A DNA stretch of 64,000 nt, taken from Saccharothrix sp. ALI-22-I. Its GTDB lineage: Bacteria; Actinomycetota; Actinomycetes; Mycobacteriales; Pseudonocardiaceae. The stretch lies in contig NZ_MTQP01000057.1 of NCBI RefSeq assembly GCF_001984175.1, positions 1-64,000 on the forward strand, in the 5' to 3' direction. The translations under genes were made by a program, and so were the position numbers. Below the pieces are notes generated by a model. The model did no database searches, was not told the DNA's origin, and saw only the letters and a program-made list of their open reading frames with translations. Every line of letters starts with the position of its first letter. The stretch's first letter is position 1. Shown one piece after another: positions 36,915 through 45,070 of the stretch.

Positions 36915-38117
36915 CTATTCGACCAGAACGCCGTAGCCGGGGAAGAACTCGGGTTGGCCGCTGAGCAGTTTGTCCCGTGCGTCGATCGCGGACAGGCCGT
37001 GTTCGGTCATCGTGGCGGCGATGCGGCCGGCGACGTGAGGTGCGGCGAAGGAGGTGCCCAGCCAGTAGGCGAAGCGGTCGTAGAAGTCCGTGGGCAGGCC
37101 CGGCAGTTCCCAGCGGCCCTTGAGGAACGTGCTGGTTCGGTTGCCGACGGCGCACGCGTCCACCCAGTGGCCGTGGTTGGAGTAGCAGGCGGGGGTGCGG
37201 GTGCCGTCGCGTTCCTCGGCGACGGCGGCTACCGCGACGACGCCGTAGAGGGCGGCGGGCCAGCTGGGTCTGGTGGTGCCCTGGTTGCCGGCCGAGGCGA
37301 CCACCACGATGTCGTCGGGGAGGTCGGCCAGCGCCCTGCGGATCGGTTCAGAGGCGGTGTCGTCCTGGGTGAAGCAGCCCATCGAGATGTTGATGATCCG
37401 GACCTTCTCGTCGAAGGTCGACAGGGCTCGGACGAAGTCCTCCTCGGTGCCCATGCCGTTGGGGTCGAGTGCCTTCTCCGGGTCGAAACGGACACCCGGC
37501 GCGGCTTGGCGGACCACGCCCGCGACGAACGTGCCGTGGCCGCCTTCGAGGGCGAACACGTCGTCGTGGGTGTAGGCGGCGTCGACCTCGTCGGTCTGGG
37601 GGATGAACGCGTCGCGCAGCCACAGGGGGTGGTCGGTCTCGGCGGTTCGGGAGATGCCCGTGTCGAGGATGCCGACGACTACGCCCTTGCCGTGCTCGGA
37701 CGTGCTCTTGTCCGGGTCCGCCAGCGGTGTGCCGACGTGTGGGGGCTGGCCGGGGTGGCCGTGCATGTTGCCGCCGTGGCCGACCAGGACGTGGTGCGGT
37801 TGAACGAACGGGGTGCGCTGGCCGGGCCACTGCTTCGGGTCGCGCAGCAGGCGGACGATGTCGGGGATGTCGTCGGAATTGCGCGGCAGGATCAGCCGGC
37901 TCATGCCGGCGACGTCCTTGCCGCGGATGTTGTCGATGGTGTTCGCCCGCAGTTTCTGGCTCACCCGGTCGACGTCCTCGCGAATGGTCAGCAGCTCGCC
38001 GGCGACGAAGACGAATTCGCGTCCGCGCTCGGCGTGCAGCCGGTAGGTCTTGTGCTCGCGGATCGCCTGGTGGAAGGCACTTTGGTACAGCTCGGAGCGA
38101 TTCGATGGTTCGGACAC
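36915..38117 (-). CDS. S8 subtilisin-like serine protease
   Basis: 400 aa without signal peptide or transmembrane helix, so it is probably cytosolic. The triad is complete: Asp in VVGILDTGIS (~152), His in GGHGTFVAGVV (~193), Ser in WLGTSFAAPHVAGR (~353), with the oxyanion Asn in VVASAGNQGT. The first ~140 residues (SELYQSAFHQAIREHKTYRL, FVFVAGELLTIREDVDRV) are not a typical inhibitory prodomain and may bind partners. GTG start, 76 bp from the divergent CHAT gene. Its arrangement with a sigma factor and a CHAT protease suggests a proteolytic signalling role (inference). Confidence 0.9.
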   Translation of the reverse strand: MSEPSNRSELYQSAFHQAIREHKTYRLHAERGREFVFVAGELLTIREDVDRVSQKLRANTIDNIRGKDVAGMSRLILPRNSDDIPDIVRLLRDPKQWPGQRTPFVQPHHVLVGHGGNMHGHPGQPPHVGTPLADPDKSTSEHGKGVVVGILDTGISRTAETDHPLWLRDAFIPQTDEVDAAYTHDDVFALEGGHGTFVAGVVRQAAPGVRFDPEKALDPNGMGTEEDFVRALSTFDEKVRIINISMGCFTQDDTASEPIRRALADLPDDIVVVASAGNQGTTRPSWPAALYGVVAVAAVAEERDGTRTPACYSNHGHWVDACAVGNRTSTFLKGRWELPGLPTDFYDRFAYWLGTSFAAPHVAGRIAATMTEHGLSAIDARDKLLSGQPEFFPGYGVLVE

Positions 38118-38193
38118 CGAGGCCTCGCAGCAACGTCGACGGGTGCTGAGCCCGAGCAAGCTACCACGGCGATCCTGGTAATAAGGTGGGTTC
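38118..38193. promoter_or_regulatory. Divergent promoter of subtilase and CHAT genes
   Basis: 76 bp shared by divergent starts. For the CHAT gene a strong -10 box TAATAA (38179-38184) lies 9 nt before the GTG start, so its mRNA is probably leaderless or nearly so. No clear -35 was found. Confidence 0.5.
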
Positions 38194-40806
38194 GTGGCAG
38201 GGGTTTCCGCCGCCGCAGCGCTGGAAGCCCGGCAACGGGATCCGCACGCGGCGATCGAGATGGGCCGTTCGGCGCTCAAAGCGGCCCGGGCGGTGGGTGA
38301 CGCGGGGGAGGCGTCGATCGCGGAGCGCGCGATCGGGCTGTCGCTGCGCGAGTTGCACGACTTCGACGGCGCGCTGAGGCACCTGCGCCGGTCGATCCGG
38401 ATCGCGGAGGGCGCGGGTTCGGCGCGGCTGGCGGCGTTGGCGCGGGTGAGCCTGGCGTTCGTGCTGTCCAACACCGGGCGGCACGCGCAGGCGCTGCGCA
38501 CGGTCAACGCGGCGCTGCCCGAGCTGCGCGGCGGCGACGCGGACATCGCCCGCATGCAGCGCGGGCTGGTGCTGCACTACCTGTGCCGGTACGACGAGGC
38601 GCGGCGTGAGTACAACTGGGCCATCGACGCGGCCCGGCGCAGTGGCGACAAGCTCGGCGAGGCGCGTGCCCGCAACAACCGCGGACTGCTGCGCGCCTAC
38701 ACCGGGGGCCTGCGTGCGGCGGACGAGGACTTCGACCGGGCGGCCGTGCTCTACCGGGAGCTCGATCTCGAACTGGCCGTGGCGGACGTGCGGTGGAACG
38801 CGGGCATCTCCGCGTCACGGGCGGGTGACGTGCCGCGGGCGTTGACCATGTTCGCCGAGGCGGAGCACGAGTACCGGCGGCTGGAGGTGCCGCGGCCCGC
38901 GTTGCTGATCAACCGGCTGGAGCTGCTGGTGTCCGTGCCGTTGTTGGAGGAGGCACGGGCGGCGGCCGACCGGGCGTTGGAGGAGCTGGGCGGCGATCTG
39001 GTGCTGGCCCGGTCGGAGGCGTTGTTCTACCGGGCCCGGATCGCCCTGCTGGAGGGTGACCTGGAGCGGGCCGTGGAGATGGCGGTGGCGGCGCGCAAGG
39101 GGTTCCGTCGGGAGAAGCGCGAGGTGTGGGAGGCGGGCGCGCGGCACCTGGAGCTGCGTGCGGCGTACCTGAGCGGGCAGCGGACCAGGGCGTTGGTGAC
39201 GGCGTTGACGCGGGTGGCGTCCCGGTTGGACGCGCTCGGCTGGCCGATGGCGGGGTTGGAGGCGCGGGTCGACGCGGCGCTGATCGCCCGGGAACTCGGC
39301 GACCGGGCACGTGCGGTGGCGGAGTTGACGACGGCGGGCGCGGCCCGGCGCGGCGGACCGGCGGCGCACCGGGTGCAGGGCTGGTACGCCGAGGCGTTGC
39401 GGCGTGGCCTGCTCGGCAACGCGCGTGGCGCGCAGATCGCGTTGCGGCGCGGGCTGGTGCTGCTGGACGAGTACCGGGTGTCGCTGGGTGCGTTGGAGCT
39501 GCGGGCGTTGAGCGGCGCCCAGGGCAAGGCGTTGGCGTTGGAAGGCCTGCGGACGGCGGTGGCCGGCGGACAGGCGGGGCGGGTGTTGTCGTGGGCCGAG
39601 GCGTGGCGGGCGGGCGCGCTGCGGATGACGCCGGCCCGGCCTCCGGAGGACTCCGGGCTGGCCGACGCGCTGGCGGAGCTGCGGGCGGTGACGGCGGACC
39701 TGGAGGCGGCGTCCACGGCGGGCCGGCCTGCGGCGGCGTTGCGGCAGCGGCAGGTGCGCGGTGAGCAGCGGGTGCGCGAGCTGACCCGGCAGACCAGCGG
39801 CGGCGGCGCGGTGTTCAAGCCGCCGGCCGTGGGGGACCTGGCGCGGGCGTTGGGCTCGTCGGCGTTGGTGGAGTACATCGACCACGACGGTGCGCTGCTG
39901 GCCGTGGTGGTGGCGGGCGGCCGGGCGTCGCTGCACCGGCTCGGGCCGTTGGACGGCGCGCTGCGCGAGGTGCGGTTGCTGCGGTTCGCCCTGCACCGGC
40001 TCGTGACGCTGCCTGAACACCTCGACCGGACGGCGGTGCGCGCGGGCGCGGAACACGCGGCCGGGCTGTTGCAGATCAGACTGCTGGACCCGCTGCGCCG
40101 CCGCCTCGACGACCGGCCGCTGGTGATCGCGCCGACCGGGCGACTGGGCGGCCTGCCGTGGTCGGCGCTGCCCGCGTGCCGGGGCCGTTCGGTGACGGTG
40201 GTGCCGTCGGCCACGGTGTGGCTGCGTGCTGCGACATCCACCCTCGTTTCACACGACCGGGCGGTCTTGGCCGCAGGACCGCGATTGCCGGCCGCGCCGA
40301 CGGAGATCTCCGCCATCTCGCCATTGGCCGGTTCGGCGTCGGTGCTGGTGGGCGCGGAGGCGACCGTCGACGCCGTGGCGTCCGCGATGGACGGCGCACC
40401 CCTGGCGCACGTGGCCGCACACGGCTCGTTCCGCGCGGACAACCCGCTGTTCTCGGCGTTGGAACTGGCCGACGGCCCGCTGACGGTCTACGACCTGGAA
40501 CGCCTCCGCACCCCGCCCGCGCGGGTCGTGCTGTCGGCGTGCGACACGGGCCTGTCCGCGGTGCGACCGGGCGACGAACTCATGGGCTTCACCGCCGCAC
40601 TGCTAGGACTGGGCACCCGGACCCTGGTTGCGCCGGTTGTTCCGGTTCCCGCCGAGATCACCACACCCCTGATGGTCGACCTGCACCGCAGACTGGGCAA
40701 AGGCGACTCGCCCGCGGTGGCGTTGGCGGGCGCGCAGGAGGCACACCGGGAGAACGGCGACGCCGCGTTCGCCGCCGGCGCCGGCTTTCTGTGCTTCGGC
40801 GCCTGA
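38194..40806 (+). CDS. TPR-CHAT caspase-like protease
   Basis: 870 aa. Residues ~1-450 are TPR helix pairs (DAGEASIAERAIGLSLRELH, ALRHLRRSIRIAEGAG, DKLGEARARNNRGLLRAYTG). The C-terminal ~300 residues form a CHAT domain with the caspase-type dyad: His in LAHVAAHGSFRADNPLF (~739) and Cys in VVLSACDTGLSAV (~782), followed by the usual GDELMGFTAALLGLGTRTLV. CHAT proteases are cysteine peptidases related to caspases and separase; TPR-CHAT proteins serve as effectors or sensors in several bacterial immunity systems. No signal peptide. Divergent from the subtilase and close to the sigma factor. Confidence 0.93.
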   Translation: MAGVSAAAALEARQRDPHAAIEMGRSALKAARAVGDAGEASIAERAIGLSLRELHDFDGALRHLRRSIRIAEGAGSARLAALARVSLAFVLSNTGRHAQALRTVNAALPELRGGDADIARMQRGLVLHYLCRYDEARREYNWAIDAARRSGDKLGEARARNNRGLLRAYTGGLRAADEDFDRAAVLYRELDLELAVADVRWNAGISASRAGDVPRALTMFAEAEHEYRRLEVPRPALLINRLELLVSVPLLEEARAAADRALEELGGDLVLARSEALFYRARIALLEGDLERAVEMAVAARKGFRREKREVWEAGARHLELRAAYLSGQRTRALVTALTRVASRLDALGWPMAGLEARVDAALIARELGDRARAVAELTTAGAARRGGPAAHRVQGWYAEALRRGLLGNARGAQIALRRGLVLLDEYRVSLGALELRALSGAQGKALALEGLRTAVAGGQAGRVLSWAEAWRAGALRMTPARPPEDSGLADALAELRAVTADLEAASTAGRPAAALRQRQVRGEQRVRELTRQTSGGGAVFKPPAVGDLARALGSSALVEYIDHDGALLAVVVAGGRASLHRLGPLDGALREVRLLRFALHRLVTLPEHLDRTAVRAGAEHAAGLLQIRLLDPLRRRLDDRPLVIAPTGRLGGLPWSALPACRGRSVTVVPSATVWLRAATSTLVSHDRAVLAAGPRLPAAPTEISAISPLAGSASVLVGAEATVDAVASAMDGAPLAHVAAHGSFRADNPLFSALELADGPLTVYDLERLRTPPARVVLSACDTGLSAVRPGDELMGFTAALLGLGTRTLVAPVVPVPAEITTPLMVDLHRRLGKGDSPAVALAGAQEAHRENGDAAFAAGAGFLCFGA

Positions 40807-40827
40807 TTGCTCCGGCGATGACCCTCG

Positions 40828-41283
40828 TCAGAGCGTGGCTGTTTGCCGGACCCACCCTCGGGCGCTGAAGGCGGTTTCGGTGACGTAGGCGCGGATGCCT
40901 GCGGCCGGGTAGTCGATGAGCCGGTCGGGGAGCGCGTCGAGCGGGAACCAGCGCACCGCCGAGCACTTGTCGGGTTCCCGGTTGGTGGGCGTGCCGGTCC
41001 AGCGCCGGGCTTCGAAGAAGAGGCCAAGGCGAGGTTCGGGCCCGGAGCCGTTGACGTGGAGGGTGTGGACCAGGCGCAGGTCGGCGGGATCGAGGTGGAC
41101 GCCGACTTCCTCCTCGGCTTCGCGGACGGCGGCGTCGAGGACCGACTCGCCCGCGTCGAGCTTGCCGGAGGGCAGGTGCCAGAGGCCGTCGAAGATCGGG
41201 TTGGTGTCCCGGCGCCGGGTGAGCAACACGTCGTTGTCGCGCACCAGGAGCACGTGGACGTCGATCAGGTGGCGGTCGGCCAT
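40828..41283 (-). CDS. NUDIX hydrolase
   Basis: 151 aa. Nudix box: SGKLDAGESVLDAAVREAEE and EVGV (GX5EX7REXXEEXGX pattern, ~residues 39-61), preceded by VLLTRRRDTNPIFDGLWHLP. The opening HLIDVHVLLVRDNDVLL is the MutT-like fold start. Substrate unknown; such small enzymes hydrolyse nucleoside diphosphate derivatives. Convergent with the CHAT gene (21 bp between stops). ATG start. Confidence 0.88.
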   Translation of the reverse strand: MADRHLIDVHVLLVRDNDVLLTRRRDTNPIFDGLWHLPSGKLDAGESVLDAAVREAEEEVGVHLDPADLRLVHTLHVNGSGPEPRLGLFFEARRWTGTPTNREPDKCSAVRWFPLDALPDRLIDYPAAGIRAYVTETAFSARGWVRQTATL

Positions 41284-41327
41284 GGGTCCTCACGGGCGTG
41301 TTCACGTGGTCTGGGACCCGGCGCAGC

Positions 41328-41966
41328 TTACGCGGTGGGTGATTCGTCCGTCGGGGTGGCCGCCAGTTGGACTACTCGCCTGATGATCAAGTCGTTGACC
41401 TGCGATGTTGTGTTCTTCGCCGTGTCGATCGCGAGTATCGGATAACCGCGTTCGGTCAGGCGACGGGTGGTGTCGGTGTACAGCTCTGCTTCCGCCTGAC
41501 TGGTGGTGACGCCGGCCTCGAAGCGGCTGTGCGCGCCGCGTCTGTCGATTCGGCGGGCGGTGACCTCGGGGTCGGCGGTGAGGATGACGGCGAGGTCCGG
41601 CGTCTCGGCTGCGGTGTTGATGGCCTCGATGAAGGCGATCGGGACGCCGTCCATGCGTTGCAGCCCATAGGAGGATGCGACGTAGCGGTCGCACAGCACG
41701 ATCCGGCCTGCGGCCAGCTGTGGGCGGATCTCGGTGGCGAGGTGGTGATAGCGGTCGGCCGCCACCAGACAGGCGAGGGCATGGCCGGAATAGGTGTCGG
41801 TGCCGTGGCGGGCGATTTCACCGAGTTGGGCGCGGGACGGCTCAGTGGTGGTGTGCACGGCGTAGCCCCGTCGCGTGAGCTGGTGGTGCAGGTCTCGTGT
41901 GGTTGTGGTCTTGCCCGCGCCACCGGGGCCATCGATGGTCACGAAGACGCCGTGGCGGCCGGTCAT
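41328..41966 (-). CDS. tmk: dTMP kinase-like nucleotide kinase
   Basis: 212 aa. P-loop FVTIDGPGGAGKTTTTRDLH (~residues 8-27), DRY motif VLCDRYVASSYGLQRMDG (~92-109) and LID region RIDRRGAHSRFEAG, the thymidylate kinase pattern for dTMP to dTDP. Probably an accessory, second Tmk because codon usage is less GC-biased than in neighbours (CAC/ACC-rich) and the gene is paired by a 4-nt overlap with a truncated radical SAM-like gene. A related nucleotide or sugar-nucleotide substrate is possible. Confidence 0.82.
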   Translation of the reverse strand: MTGRHGVFVTIDGPGGAGKTTTTRDLHHQLTRRGYAVHTTTEPSRAQLGEIARHGTDTYSGHALACLVAADRYHHLATEIRPQLAAGRIVLCDRYVASSYGLQRMDGVPIAFIEAINTAAETPDLAVILTADPEVTARRIDRRGAHSRFEAGVTTSQAEAELYTDTTRRLTERGYPILAIDTAKNTTSQVNDLIIRRVVQLAATPTDESPTA

Positions 41967-42214
41967 GCTGCGGGTTTCCGAGCGTGCTGTTCGCGGGCGA
42001 GGGCGACGAGTTGGGTGCGGACGTGGTCGATGGGTGCCTCGGAGAGTTGCAGGTTGATCGAGAAGTTGAACTCGTCGCGTTCGCGCATGGACTCGTCGAT
42101 GCCTTCGCTGGTGAGGTCGACGGGGCTGTAGTCGAGCAGTTGGTCGGTGGTGTAGCGGCCGGTGGCCATGAGGCGGTGCCAGTCGGGCGTGCCGGGGTAG
42201 GGGCGGTACTCGAA
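41963..42214 (-). pseudogene. C-terminal fragment of a radical SAM-like protein
   Basis: 84 codons ending at a stop that overlaps the tmk start. Readable text: FEYRPYPGTPDWHRLMATG, DLTSEGIDESMRERDEFNFS and APIDHVRTQLVALAREQHAR. This resembles the C-terminal end of actinobacterial B12-binding/radical SAM proteins, from memory of the family; the cysteine cluster would be in the lost part. Coding similarity stops sharply near 42214, where a TfoX fragment on the other strand begins, so the 5' end has been deleted. Confidence 0.6.
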
Positions 42215-42463
42215 GGCGGGATCGCGTTCCTGCTCAACGGCAACATGCTGGTCGGGGTGCGTGGTGACGACATGATCGCCCGGGTGGGGCCGGACGCGGC
42301 GGAGGTGTGCCTTGCGCTGCCGGGGACCAGGGTCTTCGACATGACAGGGAAGGTGATGCGGGGGTGGGTGGTGGTGGACGGGGCGGTGTTGGACGAGGAC
42401 TCGGGGTTGGCGGACTGGATCGGTCGGGCGCGGGAGTTCGTGGAGACGCTGCCGCCCAAGTAG
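42215..42463 (+). pseudogene. TfoX N-terminal-domain protein, 5'-truncated
   Basis: 83 codons without a proper start: GGIAFLLNGNMLVGVRGDDM, RVGPDAAEVCLALPG, FDMTGKVMRGWVVVDGAVLD and ending WIGRAREFVETLPPK. This is the second two thirds of a TfoX_N/MmcQ-like protein, which normally starts with a further ~30-35 residues up to the KxMFGG motif. The missing start coincides exactly with the beginning of the radical SAM-like fragment. Confidence 0.75.
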
Positions 42464-42472
42464 GTTTGTCGG

Positions 42473-42952
42473 ATGGACGAGGTCGATCGCGGGGACGACG
42501 TTCGGCGCGTGGACGCGCGGGACATGCTGGCCGTGGCGGTGGCCGAAGCGCGGGCCGGGCTGGCCGAGGGCGGGATTCCGATCGGTGCGGCGCTGTTCGC
42601 GGCCGACGGGACGCTGCTGGGGCGCGGGCACAACCGGCGGGTGCAGGACGGGGACGCGTCCACCCATGCGGAGACGGCCGCGTTCCGCAATGCGGGGCGT
42701 CGGGCGGGCTACCGGGGCACGGTCATGGTCACCACGTTGTCGCCCTGCTGGTATTGCAGCGGGCTCGTTCGCCAGTTCGGGATACCCCATGTGGTGATCG
42801 GGGAAGCGCGGACGTTCCACGGCGGTCACGACTGGTTGGCCGAGCACGGGGTGCAAATCACCCTTCTGGACGACCCCGAGTGTGCCCGGATGATGACGGA
42901 CTTCATCGCCGCCAAGCCGGAACTGTGGTTCGAGGACATCGGCAAGGATTAG
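42473..42952 (+). CDS. FCY1-like cytosine deaminase
   Basis: 159 aa zinc deaminase of the cytidine deaminase fold. Zinc and catalytic residues: HAE in DASTHAETAAFRNAGR (~residue 63) and PCWYC in VTTLSPCWYCSGLV (~90). The C-terminus FIAAKPELWFEDIGKD is very like the end of yeast cytosine deaminase, and FHGGHDWLAEHGVQITLLDD also fits, so conversion of cytosine to uracil is more likely than guanine or tRNA adenosine deamination. ATG 42473; ATG 42524 possible. Lies just after the TfoX fragment. Confidence 0.82.
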   Translation: MDEVDRGDDVRRVDARDMLAVAVAEARAGLAEGGIPIGAALFAADGTLLGRGHNRRVQDGDASTHAETAAFRNAGRRAGYRGTVMVTTLSPCWYCSGLVRQFGIPHVVIGEARTFHGGHDWLAEHGVQITLLDDPECARMMTDFIAAKPELWFEDIGKD

Positions 42953-43030
42953 GGGTCGGCGCCCAGCGTTAACGCGGCGGGCCGCACGCGGAAATGATTC
43001 CGACACGGGGCGTGGCCAATATCAGCGGGC

Positions 43031-43381
43031 ATGGAACGTTGGCACGTCGACGAATCCCTGGATTCCCTGGTGCTGGACGAAGGCGCGGTGGCGGTGGAGG
43101 TGCCCGCCAGCTGGGGCGCCGAGGTCAGTCACCAACTGCGCTCGGCCGGCCCGCTCGGACCGATCCTGGCCATCCCCGGACCGCGGCTGCGCTGGCTGTT
43201 CCTGGCCAGACCCGACCCCGAACCCGCGCCGCGGTACGTGCTGCCACCGGACGTTCGCTACTGGCACGGCCCCGGCCGCGTCCCGGCGGCCGAGTCGAGG
43301 TGGGTCGTCCCCCCGGCGGGCGCACTGCCCCCGGTGGGGGCCGTGCGCTGCGCCATCAGGACGGTCCGCCGGTTCTTGTAG
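43031..43381 (+). CDS. Hypothetical protein
   Basis: 116 aa from ATG (MERWHVDESLDSLVLDE). Mostly beta and Pro-rich: AVAVEVPASWGAEVSHQLRS, GPILAIPGPRLRWLFLARPD, YVLPPDVRYWHGPGRVPA. The Trp/Pro-rich pattern faintly recalls the N-terminal part of bifunctional primase-polymerase-like proteins, but no catalytic motif is visible and I do not assign a function. Codon bias looks coding. Its stop codon region (CCGGTTCTTGTAGAACA) is repeated just downstream. Confidence 0.55.
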   Translation: MERWHVDESLDSLVLDEGAVAVEVPASWGAEVSHQLRSAGPLGPILAIPGPRLRWLFLARPDPEPAPRYVLPPDVRYWHGPGRVPAAESRWVVPPAGALPPVGAVRCAIRTVRRFL

Positions 43382-43479
43382 AACACCGGTTCTCGTAGAA
43401 CGGGGTCCCTGGAACCGGGGGTCCCTGGAACCGGGTCCCTGGAACCGGGTCCCTAGAACCGGGTCCCTAGAACCGGGTC
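43370..43479. repeat. Tandem repeats spanning two convergent stop codons
   Basis: CCGGTTCTTGTAGAAC, containing the TAG of the plus-strand gene, is repeated as CCGGTTCTCGTAGAAC. Then about five 14-bp units GGGTCCCTGGAACC / GGGTCCCTAGAACC follow; CTA in two of them includes or copies the TAG stop (43467-43469) of the minus-strand STAS gene. Confidence 0.85.
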
Positions 43480-43826
43480 AACGCCTCGTCGACGGAACCG
43501 ACGACGGTGAACACCGAGTTCAGGCCGGTTGCCTCGATCGGCCGCTGGGTCGCCCGACTCGTCGCCACCAGCACCAGCGCGATGCCGAGGTCTCGCGCCC
43601 GCTGACTGCCGACGACCAGCGACTCCAGTCCGGCCGAGCCGAGGAAGCGCACCCCGCCCAGGTCCACCACCACGGCCCGCACGTTCTCGACCAGGTGCTC
43701 CTTGAGCGGCCTGGCCAACTCCTCCGCGCTGCTCGTGTCCAACTCACCGGACACGTGCAGCACCACCACGCCGTCCGAGGGTCTGTCGACCCGCACGGAA
43801 GCGAGCGTTGCCGCGGGTTCTGGCAC
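43467..43826 (-). CDS. STAS-domain anti-sigma factor antagonist
   Basis: 119 aa of the RsbV/SpoIIAA/BldG family. GVVVLHVSGELDTSSAEELA is the opening strand-helix; the conserved phosphorylatable Ser is in VRFLGSAGLESLVVGSQRAR (~residue 64); then GIALVLVATSRATQRPIEAT. It should bind an anti-sigma kinase when unphosphorylated and free a SigB/F-type sigma factor. An RsbW-like gene and such a sigma factor are encoded 5 kb away in this window, possible partners. GTG start. Confidence 0.92.
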   Translation of the reverse strand: MPEPAATLASVRVDRPSDGVVVLHVSGELDTSSAEELARPLKEHLVENVRAVVVDLGGVRFLGSAGLESLVVGSQRARDLGIALVLVATSRATQRPIEATGLNSVFTVVGSVDEALTRF

Positions 43827-43883
43827 GCCGGTTCTCCTCTCACTCAGCGACGCCGGCGCGGCGTCGACACTTCACGGTAGTCC

Positions 43884-44972
43884 TCAACGGGCGTCGTCGA
43901 CCGTTTCGGCCAGCACCAGATCCACCAGGTCACGGGCGTCGGACGAGGCCCCGAACGCCCGGCGCTGACGGGCCGCGCCGCTGCCGTGCGCGTCCAGCCA
44001 CGCCACATGATCCTCCACAGTGGACAGAGCAGCGGCGTCGCCGAGCGCGTCCGCGCACCACGCCACCAGTTCGGCCACGCGTTCCCGCGCCTGCACCAGG
44101 TGGCCGGTGTACGGGTCCGCGGCCAAGCCGTCCACGCCGTCGCGCGCGGCACGCCAGTAGGCGGCGCGCAGCAATACGTCGTCCACCCGTTCAGGTTCAC
44201 CCGATTCGGCGGCGGTGCGGGCGAACGCCCGGATGATCTCGGCGATGACGACGGCCTCGCGCGCCGTCATCGGGATGTCCGCCACCCGCACCTCGACCGT
44301 CGGGTGCTGCTCGGACGGGCGGACGTCCCAGTAGACCATCCCGGTGTCGAGCAGCACCTCGGTCGATTCCAGGGCGCTGACCAGCCGGTCGTACTCGTCG
44401 GCGGAGTCCAGGTGCGGCGGCGGGCCGCTGATCGGCCAGCGCGACCACACGATCGAACGCCAACTCGCGTACCCGGTGTCCTCGGCCTGCTCGATCGGGG
44501 AGTTCACGCTCAACGCGAGCAGCGTCGGCAGCCACGGCCGCAGGGCGTTCGAGATGCGCACCGCGACGTCCCGGTCCGGCACGCCGACGTGGACGTGCAT
44601 TCCGCACACGCCCTGACCGCCGATGATCTTGCGGTGCGTGTGCTCCATCAGTCGGTAGCGGCGGTCGTCGGTGCCCGGCGGCGGTCCGAGCGTGCCGATC
44701 GGGGGGATCGCGGCGGCCATCAGCCGGCAGCCCGCCGCGTGCGCGGCCTTCGCCAGCTGGGTGCGGCCGAGCATCACCTGTTCGGCCAACTCCTCGGCCG
44801 TCGAGCACACCGGGGTGGCGACCTCGATCTGGAACGGCGTCAACTCGCGCTGCACGTCGAGGCCGGCTCCCGCGTGCTGCGCGACCGACTCGGCCAGCGG
44901 CACGGGTCGGCGCGACTCCGGGTCGACGAGCAGGAACTCCTGTTCGACACCCACGGTCCACGGTTCCCTCAT
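43884..44972 (-). CDS. Carboxylate-amine ligase, GCS2 family (YbdK/EgtA-like)
   Basis: 362 aa. Starts MREPWTVGVEQEFLLVDPES, the Glu-containing metal motif of the glutamate-cysteine ligase 2 family. Further motifs: GVCGMHVHVGVPDRD, WRSIVWSRWPISGPPP, VYWDVRPSEQHPTVEVRVAD and AAYWRAARDGVDGL, all of YbdK-type enzymes. YbdK has weak glutamate-cysteine ligase activity; actinobacteria use related enzymes for gamma-glutamylcysteine (ergothioneine) or unknown amides. No ergothioneine genes are nearby, so the exact role stays open. ATG 44972 chosen; TTG 45005 would add 11 residues. Divergent from topoisomerase IB. Confidence 0.88.
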   Translation of the reverse strand: MREPWTVGVEQEFLLVDPESRRPVPLAESVAQHAGAGLDVQRELTPFQIEVATPVCSTAEELAEQVMLGRTQLAKAAHAAGCRLMAAAIPPIGTLGPPPGTDDRRYRLMEHTHRKIIGGQGVCGMHVHVGVPDRDVAVRISNALRPWLPTLLALSVNSPIEQAEDTGYASWRSIVWSRWPISGPPPHLDSADEYDRLVSALESTEVLLDTGMVYWDVRPSEQHPTVEVRVADIPMTAREAVVIAEIIRAFARTAAESGEPERVDDVLLRAAYWRAARDGVDGLAADPYTGHLVQARERVAELVAWCADALGDAAALSTVEDHVAWLDAHGSGAARQRRAFGASSDARDLVDLVLAETVDDAR

Positions 44973-45070
44973 GCCGGTCCCATACCCACTCGGCGGCGGG
45001 TTCAACCACGGTGTTGCGGTTGGTTTGCCGAACGGGTTTCCCGATCGAGGTGTCCGGGAATCTGCCCGCC

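Noticed and set aside
41963..43006. Single 347-codon minus-strand gene including the radical SAM-like end
   Set aside because: Beyond 42214 the frame is antisense to the TfoX fragment and cytosine deaminase and is low-complexity; only the first part of the frame reads as protein.
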